Assembly: GCA_949128115.1 (NCBI GenBank)
Contig: OX421962.1
Location: 8,774,262 to 8,838,261 of the forward strand
Source of the DNA: Anaspis maculata
Lineage: Eukaryota; Arthropoda; Insecta; Coleoptera; Scraptiidae
Length of the DNA: 64,000 bases
Direction: 5' to 3'
The position numbers were made by a program, and so were the translations under genes. Of this stretch, positions 55,826-64,000 are shown one piece after another; the stretch's first letter is position 1, and every line of letters begins with the position of its first letter. A model generated the notes under the pieces. It saw only the letters and a list, made by a program, of their open reading frames with translations. It did not search any database and was not told the DNA's origin.

Positions 55826-56665
55826 ATGTCACACAAAGCACATAGTTTCTCAAAAAAGTTGACAAATCTAAAAGAAAACGTAAAAAAGGTGAGTTGTTTC
55901 TTGTCAAACTATTGGAATTGTGTGAGAGACCATTGCAATTTAGACAAAAAGTCTCTTCAGCACCTTCCTAAAGAATGCAAAATGCCACACAAATCACATG
56001 ATTCCACAGAAAGAGTCACCAAATCTAGAAGAGAACAGAAAAACGGTGAGCTCTTACCAGACAAACTATTGGAATTGTGTGAAAGATCGTCTCAATTTTG
56101 ACAGGAAGCCACTTTCAAAGCCCAAATGAATGCAAAGATGCTACAATAATCACATGATTTCTCAAAAAGAGTCACCAAATCCAGATGAAAGCGTGGAAAA
56201 AATAAGTTGTTTCTTGTCAAACTGTCAGATTTGTGTGAAAATCATCTCGATTTTGACAAAAAGTCGCTCTAAAGCCCTCCAAAAGGATGCAAAAATGCTG
56301 CACAAATCACATGATTTCTCAAAAAGAGTCGCCAAATCTAGAAGAAAACGTGGAAAAGGTGAGTTGTTTCTTGACAAACTATTAGATTTGTGTGAAAATA
56401 CTCTCAACTTTGACAAAAAGTCACTCAAAAACTCTGAAGAATGCAAAAATGCTATACAAAGCACTTGATTTCTTGAAAATGGTCGTCAAATTTTGAAGAA
56501 AACGTGTAAAATGTGAGTTGCTTCCTGTAAACAAATATTGGATTTGTGTGAAACATATCTTAACTTTGACAAAAAGTCACTCTAAAACCCTCTAAAGAAT
56601 GCAGAAATGCTACACAAAGGATCTGATTTCTCAAAAAGAGTCAGTAAAACTAGGATAGTGCCAGA
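55826..56665. repeat. About 156-bp satellite, 5 copies
   Basis: GTGAGTTGTTTCTTGTCAAACT recurs (with changes) near 55889, 56046, 56202, 56359 and 56513. Each unit also has ATGATTTCTCAAAAAGAGTC, CCAAATCTAGAAGA and TTTTGACAAAAAGTC. GT-rich DNA flanks both sides (55752-55805 and 56700-56750). Confidence 0.85.
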
Positions 56666-56699
56666 TTTTTTCCCCTAATAGTTGGAAATCAGTGCGTTT

Positions 56700-56705
56700 G
56701 CGTGC

Positions 56706-56750
<45 letters not shown>

Positions 56751-56752
56751 CC
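56700..56752. repeat. (GT)n microsatellite
   Basis: About 20 GT units after GCGTGCATATG. The same lead-in GTGCATATGTGTGTGT occurs at 55754, on the other side of the satellite. Confidence 0.9.
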
Positions 56753-57284
56753 TGGAGTCCTATACTTATGGCAACTTGTGTGTACCTGATCCTCAATTGT
56801 GGTGACCGCACGAAATTGTGGCGACTTACACAGGACGCCACAATTTTGGATCACTTTTGAGCGGAACATTCCGCTCTTTTCTGAACGTTGCGTGTTCGTA
56901 ACGATTCGTTGTTGCGGAATTTACATCCATGAAATAATATTAATTCTATAAAAGTAATATAGAAGGAAATAGTGGATCATGATGAAAAATATGTGTAAGA
57001 TGCCAGGATTCAGGATGAGGTTCACGTGAATTTTACTATATTTGTGGTAACTTTTTGGCGGTCGAAATGTGGCGCCCTCTGCCATGGAACAGTTAACTAT
57101 TGCGGCGTTGCCAGGTTATCTGCCGCTCACTTGTTCGGTATCCGTGCGGACCCATATCGAAGTCAATATAGGTATGATACTATACACCATCATTCTGTGC
57201 TATACACTATACTAGACGGAGTGACGGGCCGATGGGATAAAACTTGGAAGGTATATGTAAAGGGCACCCCTCGATAAACATATT
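56753..57284. other. No recognisable gene
   Basis: Open frame at 57026-57277 lacks an ATG and any domain. Confidence 0.3.
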
Positions 57285-57529
57285 GGGCCGTATTCATACC
57301 TCGCTTTTAAGCTAAAAGCGCTATTAGGGCGATGCGCATTTAGGGGCATTTCTCATGTTTCAGTGTTCAAAAATACAAATTAACTCGCAAATTAATTGCA
57401 ATTAAGTACATACAATCGCTCCCAATCGCAATATTATGTATTTTTGAACACTGAAATATGAGAAATGCCCCTAAATGCGCATCGCTCTACTTGCGCTTTT
57501 AGCTTAAATGCGAGGTATGAATACGGCCC
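57285..57529. repeat. 245-bp MITE with ATATT direct repeats
   Basis: GGGCCGTATTCATACCTCGC at the left and GCGAGGTATGAATACGGCCC at the right are perfectly inverted. AAATGCCCCTAAATGCGCAT-type blocks continue the hairpin. ATATT lies on both sides (57280-57284, 57530-57534). Perfect 20-bp ends suggest recent activity. Superfamily not settled. Confidence 0.8.
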
Positions 57530-57722
57530 ATATTTACTAGTGATGCAGCGATTATTCGAAATTACTGGCATAATAAACAGATCGAAGATCGGACCACTTT
57601 ACCACCGCATAAACTTGCTCAAGTTTGAATGAGGATATCAAGACGGAAAATGAACCTATTTGAAAATATGATGACGATGATGATTCGGTGTTTGCTAATA
57701 TCCCTACTGTACCTATGATATG
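57530..57722. other. No recognisable gene
   Basis: Short spacer. Confidence 0.3.
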
Positions 57723-58973
57723 CAGGGTGACAAAAGAAGAGGTGCATAATGGTCCACTTTTAAGCGTGTGTAACTTTAAATGAGAAACGATTCTTATGCA
57801 ATTTTCTCCGTAGTTTTCGAATCTGTCCACAAAATTTTTTTGTGGTATATCGCTTACAAAGTAAAAAAAACGTTTTTCCGTACTTTTTGAATTTCCACAA
57901 TTTTTTCAAAAAGTGTTTTTCCAAACAACCTATCTTTTTAAATGAATAAAATAAATAAATATTGTTTATTTCTCTTCAGACCGGTTTACAGCATGAGAAA
58001 TTGTCACAAAATATCACAGAAACATTTCAATCAATAAATGAATCACAGTCTAAGTATTCTTGGATAGAATAGAAATTATGAGCTAAAAGCATTGATTTAA
58101 CATGTCTTTTGAAAGAGAGATGGCTTACAATTTTCTTATACGGTAATGGTAACTTGTTAAATATTTTAATAGCCATTATAAATGGCCCCTTGGCGGAGCT
58201 GCTCAAACGGTGGTGAGGTATATCAATTTTAAAATTTTGTCCAAACTCATAATTATCATTTACATCTTAGTGAAGTAAAACTATTTCTGTTTTTGTGAAT
58301 ATATAAAACACAGCTTAAAATATATATGGACGGTACAGTTAAAATTTCAAGTTCCTTAAATAAGGGTCTACTACCTACAAGTGCTTCTCTGACTTTTGAA
58401 GCATATAGTTCTTATGATTCTTTTTTGTGCTATGAACAGATCAACAACACGGCAGCTGTGACCCCAGCAAAGTATTCCATAGTTTAGAATTGAATGTACA
58501 TTATGCAAAGTAATAGGTTTTTAAAATGTCACTGTCAACCCTGTCACGTAACTGCCACAAGACAAACTGTGAGACTTTCAGTTTTTTTACCACGTTTTCG
58601 ACATGTCCCGTCCAAGATAGCTTGTAATCCAGGGTGAAGCCCAAAAACTTTACTGATTGATTTTGCACTACGCTCTTACCATCAACGCGCACTAGGAGAC
58701 TAGGAGACACTAGGAGACTAGACTATCAAATGTGATATATATTTATAATCATTAATCAGGAATCAAAACGGATTCGATTCCCATATAAGAATACAAGGTG
58801 CTCAATTTGCGGAAAAATTCGATGTTGCACCTCGCAAGCGATATTCCACAGAAATTTTTTGTGAACAGATTCGAGACCTACGAAAAGAATTATGTAAGAA
58901 TCGTTTTTCATTTATGCAATTATGCTTTATGAGAAGCCTCCCGGTGGCGTATAATTTATACGTGAACACCCTG
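57723..58973. mobile_element. CAGGGTG-type palindrome E5, interrupted by a LINE
   Basis: CAGGGTGACAAAAGAAG at the left and GTGAACACCCTG at the right. Arms share AAATGAGAAACGATTCTTA, CGAATCTGTCCACAAAA and GTGGTATATCGCTTAC in inverted orientation (57765-57860 versus 58840-58910). The LINE tail 57938-58730 sits between them. Confidence 0.7.
57938..58730 (-). mobile_element. 5'-truncated LINE, copy B
   Basis: The minus strand encodes the end of a non-LTR reverse transcriptase: VKFLGFTLDYKLSWTGHVEN then KLKVSQFVLWQLR (58500-58710). A 3' UTR of about 550 bp follows, with TGTGACAATTTCTCATGCTG and a tail of TTTATT repeats ending near 57938. It matches copy A (34936-35440) in the UTR. CACTAGGAGACTAGGAGAC repeats mark its 5' break. 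Confidence 0.75.
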
Positions 58974-59487
58974 TACAAAAAAAAAAACAGAAGGCGGTAA
59001 AATGTCAAAAGCCGTTTTGAACGACCACCTGCTCTCGTTTTTCTGCCGCCCTGTATTTCATACAGTATATCTGATGAACCTGATATCCAAATATGGAACT
59101 TGCAGTCAGAAGAAAAATTGAATTACTTCAGAATGAGTTGATAGATTTCCATTTTTTCAAAACTGCTGTGAAGGAAACACCTTCAAAACGATCTACAATT
59201 TGGTCCCTATTCCCATTTGCTTTTTTTTCAAAGGATACCTATAGCAACCCTACTCAAGGCAGTGAAGTGGCAAGATTCAAAATACGTCAGCTATAATACG
59301 TCAGCTATAATACGTCCTGCTCGAAAAAAAAAATCGACTGTTTCAGTTTTTTTCAGGAAAAAATTATGCATCGGAAAATTTGAGGTATATCCTTTTCAAA
59401 AAATCATCCTGTATCTATGGATGTGTATAAGTAGGAATCCAGTATAACATTCAGTGTGTCGAATTCGACGTAGAAGTACGCGAGCTT
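58974..59487. other. No recognisable gene; solitary CAGGGTG ends
   Basis: GCCCTGTATTTCATACAG (about 59050) and ATCCTGTATC (59407) look like solitary CAGGGTG-family ends. Direct 15-bp duplication ACGTCAGCTATAAT at 59284-59312. Confidence 0.35.
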
Positions 59488-60431
59488 ATAAAAATTAGTG
59501 TTGCCGTCTAGACAAGACAAGACAAGAGTTGCCCTACTCTTGTCTTGTCTTGAAATATCAAGATTTTTTCAAAATTTCAAGACAAGACTCTAACTCTTGA
59601 TGGAAATTTTTCAAGAGTCTAGATAGACTCTTGAAATTTAAATTGTATGAAACTCCCTTCTCTCCATATAAAAAATTCTGACAGGAATATAAACTAGCAA
59701 GCAAGAAAAACAAAGAAACTGTGAGGAACAAGGAGCGTCCTTCGAATAGAGACTGCGCTCCAATAAAATATTCTGCTTGGGTATACTTACGTTCAAATTT
59801 CAAAACAAAGACCCACTTTTATTCACACTGAAATTTATCATTTGCATTGGTGTAAGTGCTGAAAGAAAAGGTTGCCACCGCCACCCCGGATCTGTCAGTA
59901 GGTAGACGTATTTCTGCAATAGGGTCTTATATAAAATGACAAGATACGATTTTATTGCCATAGGTTTCATGCCAAAATAAATATAGTCAACTACTGTTCA
60001 GTCAAAAAACTATTCAAAAAATCTGGCACCGCACCGCGAAAGGAAATAGCAATTCAGCTCACCGCAGTCCATCTGCTCAAATCGAGTGAGTAAGCAAGCC
60101 AAGAACAGTATCGTATCAGGTTGCCACATAAACGTCGGGAAACAGTCAACGAAGAAGAGTCACACTCTAAAAAAAGTCAACCAATCAACTTCAATATTTG
60201 CTGATGTTTGAAACATTGCTGCTGCACAGAGAAAGGTAAATAATCGGATTTAAGCAGGACCCGAAGTTCCTAGATGTCGTGCTGTGGACGTGGTCCAATA
60301 TTTTTGTCGATAATATACCGATTGTTTGGAGACCTGTGTCAGGTTCCCGCTTGTGTCAACCTGACGCGGACAAGAAGACTAACTTTGCTCAAGTTGTGAA
60401 AAGAACACCAGCCTTATAGGTATTTTGTCTT

Positions 60432-60560
60432 GGTACGGTTGCGGCCATTTTAAAGTGGACGACAATGTCAACGAGTTGGCTTGCTGTCATGCGACGTTCA
60501 GGCCAAAATCCTAAAAAATCTGTCAACTGTCATCCACTTTAAAAAGGCCGCAACTGTACC
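60432..60560. repeat. 129-bp hairpin MITE
   Basis: GGTACGGTTGCGGCCATTTT, AAAGTGGA at the left mirrored by TCCACTTTAAAAAGGCCGC, AACTGTACC at the right. Nested inside the hAT-type element. Confidence 0.7.
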
Positions 60561-60849
60561 TACATTGAAATGATATCTGGCTGCAGCATGTTGTCTGAAT
60601 CTTTTTTTTTTTATTGCCGAGAAACACTTTGTTTTGCAGCTATTGACCAAAAACCTTCTCAAAGGCCTCATTGGGCGATCTGATTTCTCAGAAGTTGCGA
60701 TCTGAGAAGGTGCAACTATTTTTTGGAGAAGTAGAAATGAAGATGTTGGAGCAGCCCAAAAAAAAATTGGCTTGGAGGAAACTTTCGCATGAGAACCAGA
60801 AAAAACAGTAGAGACATACAGAGTCTGGAGGAGATGGCATGTAAATATA

Positions 60850-61408
60850 CAGGGTGTTTGCAAACTTGAGATAGAAAATTGAGCCGCAGTTGAAGAAATG
60901 CCCCAAGAGTGCCGGAAAAATGTTGAAAAAAACTATGATCTTTATATTTGGGAATGGAGGGTCAACCTTCTAGATACTTTCGTTTTTTTTTTCAAGACTT
61001 TAGGAAACTCGCAACATCAGACCAAATCGCCATGAATCGCAAAAATCTATTTTTCCTCAAAAATGACCGTGAAAGGTTCTAGAGGTTATGAACAAATAGT
61101 TCTCATATGAAATTTTCTGCATGAATTTTTAAAGAAAACTGGATTTCCAGGATTAAAGACTCACCCTGTATGGTAAATGAAATTACAAAACACATTCAAA
61201 GGTTCAAAAACATTACGTCCTGGTCTGTTTAGAACAGGTCACTAAAATCTTTTAAAATAACGAAAATAGAGGGGATCGAAAGACCACATTTTGACCCTCC
61301 ATTTTCAAAAATAAGAACTCTAAATTTTTTTCAACATTTTTCTGATACTTTTGAAGCATTTCCGTAACTGCGGTTCGATTTTCTTCCCCAAAGTTTGCAA
61401 ACACCCTG
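60850..61408. mobile_element. TA-flanked palindrome E2 (intact copy), 559 bp
   Basis: CAGGGTGTTTGCAAACTTGA at the left, AAGTTTGCAAACACCCTG at the right, TA on both sides. The arms share ATGGAGGGTCAA and AAAAATGTTGAA. Serves as the reference for the interrupted copy at 26735-30196 and the half copy at 45590-45833. Confidence 0.85.
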
Positions 61409-61708
61409 TATAATATACCTTTCACCCTTATTGATGTTATTTTATGTTGTCAATAAATGGTTAGGAATCTCCAAGCAAATCACACATTCAGTAGACAATA
61501 AAAACCGTCAACAGAGAGGAATAAATATCTGATTTTTTTCATTTTTCTTATCAAGAGTCTAATCAAGACTCTTGATCTTGACAGCCCTACTCTTGTCTTG
61601 TCTAGAAATTTCAAGACAAGAGTTTCTAGAGGTCTTGTCTAAGTCTTGACGTATTTTCAAGACAAGACTCTAGAAAGTCTAACTCTAGACGGCAACACTA
61701 ATAAAAAT

Positions 61709-62537
61709 GTAGGTCTTAAATTTTTAGAAGGTTTTTTTTTTACATACTTATCATAAGTAACTAGGTGAACCTGTTAACTATGACCCACGTTTCTGATAGG
61801 GTTTTTCAAATAAACTGATTGTCAAAAATCAAGCAGTTACCAGCATATTTACTCAAATTTCAAGCAAAAACATCTTCAGGAAAAAATTTGTGATTTAATT
61901 TTGATGGTACTTACCTGATTTTTGGAGTCGTTAATTTTTTTTTCTTTTGTTTTATAAAACGGATATATCTCAAGATCAAGACAATTATTACAGTTACTGC
62001 TGGATTTTAAATTTGTGCCTATATTTCGATCAGGTCAGGTATAACATAACTACGGCGCTTTCGCGCTCCAGAGCTCCTCGGTCACACCTAAAAAAACACG
62101 GTCGTAAGAAATGACCATCTAATAATGAAAAATATCCAAGAAAATTTATACACCCTCATAAAAACACTCTTAAGACATATGTCCCATTGATGCTGTGTGA
62201 GCCGGCTAACACAGCATTCAAGCGGGAAAATTTGCCCCGTTTTATACGCGTTTCTGGTAAGTTCTCCCGCGCAAATACCTCGGCAAATACCCAGGCAATA
62301 ATAGGTAGTCCAGTCATTCTTAGTACGGACGTTAGCGGCACATATCAGGACCAACCTTGCATTTCATTTCGATGCAACGCTTTTGTACGTGAGTAGTAGG
62401 TACTTACAGGTAATTTTTAAGAAGTGGTGCCCTGATGGGACACGCGACTGGCGTGCTCCCTAAGAGGTCGAAGGTCCAAAAAACTACCAATTTCGAAATC
62501 GTTGTTTTTTCATTTTTTTTTGCTGCACTATATATTT
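61709..62537. other. No firm gene
   Basis: A plus frame at 62187-62396 contains an internal GGTAAGT donor-like site, but I see no acceptor, leader or domain, so it is not called. Confidence 0.3.
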
Positions 62538-64000
62538 TTAAGGTCGAGGAACACAATGCAATACGTTTCCAGAAAGTGTCATGCACTAGTGGCGGTCCAG
62601 ACGGCTGCGAAGGGGTCGAGGTGCGATTTTTCACAAGTCTTATGATAAACCGTAACTAACACTTTTCTTGACATGTCTGGTATCATTTCTAACCAAATAG
62701 CACATTCTGATTCCAAAAATAAGTATTGAATTTTGATAAGGACGTGTTCAAACAGGTTTCAAAAGTAAAAACATGATTTTTCACCCTCAAAATTGATGTT
62801 TCGTAATTCTACTTCTACCATTAATTCCATCTACCATCTACCATCAATGTTATTATAACTATGATTTTGACTCAGTCAGTTAGTTTGGGCTATTTTACAC
62901 AAAGTTCATCATTTGCTGAACTTTTTTCCGGACTCCACAAAGTCACGGAGTGATTTTGTATCTTGAGATGTATCATGTCAATGCTTGATGTGACAAAACG
63001 TGCTATTTCACAGGAAAAATTAGGCTAGGGTCAAAATGTAGCTTTGATTTGGTACTTTGTTCATTTCAAGGCATAAAAATAGTTTTCTCTTTCGAACAAA
63101 ATAGAAAAAACTGGGATCGGAGCCATATTTCACTCATGACATCTTTTTTTTTCCGACGTTGCGGAATAAATTTCAGAAAAAACGCGAAGTTTCGACCTAT
63201 GAATTTGTCGCTTTTGAGCTCTATTCCCATTGTGGTTCAAAACACCGATGATCACAGTTTTGACATAGATTGTTCAATTAAACTATTTTATAGATGAATT
63301 TCATACACCAGAAGTTTCTATCAATGTTATAAAGTCACACGGTAGTTTGGTTTCAAAACGTGCATCATGTAGAAATTCAATTCCAAAAGCTTGCAATGCC
63401 GGAAGAAAAAGGATGTCGTGACTAAAATACGACTCCGATCCCAGTTTTTTTCTATTTTGTATGATAGAGAAAACTATTCACATGCCTTGAATTGAATAAA
63501 GTACCAAATCAATGCTATATTCTGATCCTAGCCTAATTTTTTCTGTGGAATAGCACGTTTCGTCACATCAAGCTTTGACATGATACATCTCAAGAAACAA
63601 AATCACTCCGTGACTTCGTTAAAACGGGAAAAAAAGTTCAGCAAATGGTATTTCAGTGTCAAATACCCCAAACTAGCTGTCAAAGTCAAAATCATAGTTA
63701 TAATAACATGTGACAGTGATGGAAGCAGAATTACAAGACATTAATTTTAAGGGTGAAAAAATCATGTTTTTTCTAATAAAACCAATTTAAACAAGTCTTT
63801 ATCAGAATTTCATACTCATTTTTGGAATCAGAATGTGCGATTTGGTCAGAAATGATACAAAACATGTCAAAAAAAGTGTTAGTTCAGGTTTACCATAAGA
63901 CTATAAAAAATCGCACCTCGGCCCCTTCGCGGCCGTCTGGTACGCCACTGATGCATGACACTTTCTGGAAACTTATTGCATTGTGTTCCTTGACTTTGAA
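62538..64000. repeat. Palindrome of at least 1.46 kb, cut by window end
   Basis: TCGAGGAACACAATGCAATA, TTTCCAGAAAGTGTCATGCA at the left reappear inverted in the last 60 bp of the window. Inside, TAGTGGCGG.CCAGACGGC and its partner GCCGTCTGGTACGCCACTG form hAT-like ends, and AACACTTTT.TTGACATGT, GAATCAGAATGTGC, AAACGTGCTATT and ACTCCGTGA blocks pair to a centre near 63270. The right boundary is outside the window. Confidence 0.75.

Larger units (their letters stand above)
59496..61700. mobile_element. hAT-type element with AAGAC repeats, 2.2 kb
   Basis: TAGTGTTGCCGTCTAGA at the left and TCTAGACGGCAACACTA at the right. The 8-bp duplication ATAAAAAT lies at 59488-59495 and 61701-61708. Sub-terminal DNA is built of AAGAC/GTCTT repeats in both orientations (59510-59635, 61555-61690), giving heavily self-complementary ends. 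Interior AT-rich, with no transposase frame, and two further elements nested (60432-60560 and 60850-61408). Confidence 0.8.

Noticed and set aside
55889..56513. Repeated GGTGAGT, considered as splice donors of a repetitive gene
   Set aside because: The motif is part of each 156-bp satellite unit and is not preceded by coding sequence.
62187..62396. ORF with internal GGTAAGT, considered as an exon
   Set aside because: No acceptor or start context, and the frame continues past the donor without needing it.
1..64000. CRISPR array, bacterial operons, rRNA genes
   Set aside because: No regularly spaced identical short repeats with unique spacers, no ribosomal RNA blocks, and the sequence is plainly eukaryotic.

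Overview
The window is eukaryotic nuclear DNA, AT-rich and gene-poor, almost certainly from an arthropod and most likely an insect. The reasons are Ty3/Gypsy and LINE fragments, many TA-flanked palindromes ending in CAGGGTG, hAT- and piggyBac-type non-autonomous elements, and short first exons with insect-like TATA boxes. I cannot name the species. Nothing prokaryotic or viral in layout is present, and most reading frames longer than 60 codons are chance or lie inside repeats.

Layout: 841-3039 is a nested palindrome. 4715-8278 is a 3.56-kb foldback element whose arms are short tandem repeats and whose interior is an 11-copy array of about 118 bp carrying CAAGATGGCGGC. 8694-9673 is an hAT-type element with perfect 8-bp target duplications. 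10080-14400 is a field of degenerate minisatellites in mirrored orientation. 16.4-17.1 kb holds a candidate exon pair with matching splice phase. 20247-21134 holds the best complete gene candidate, an intronless 295-residue protein with one membrane segment and a long charged domain. 23.1-26.5 kb has hairpins and a LINE tail. 26735-31740 is a stack of TA-flanked palindromes, one carrying a broken Gypsy pol fragment.

32.3-32.7 kb has a minus-strand TATA box and signal-peptide first exon. 33250-33866 is piggyBac-like (TTAA). 34.2-38.4 kb has a 299-bp tandem repeat, a LINE tail and a 2.65-kb palindrome. 39561-41042 is a palindrome whose left arm was hit by a 141-bp Harbinger-type MITE. 42078-42150 is a candidate plus-strand first exon. 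43204-45309 is another palindrome. 48085-48530 is an ancient Gypsy reverse transcriptase. 48789-49978 is a palindrome and 52957-53684 a second hAT element. 54.0-55.8 kb has Gypsy gag and protease remnants, followed by a 156-bp satellite. 57.3-59.0 kb has a small MITE and a palindrome interrupted by a LINE tail. 59496-61700 is an hAT-type element built around AAGAC repeats, with further hairpins nested inside. From 62538 a palindrome runs off the window end.

The host genes visible are fragments (first exons or internal exons), which fits intron or intergenic DNA expanded by repeated insertion of non-autonomous transposons into one another. The clearest unusual signals are the foldback element with its internal YY1/Pho-like motif array, the palindrome carrying Gypsy pol, and the self-documenting Harbinger insertion.
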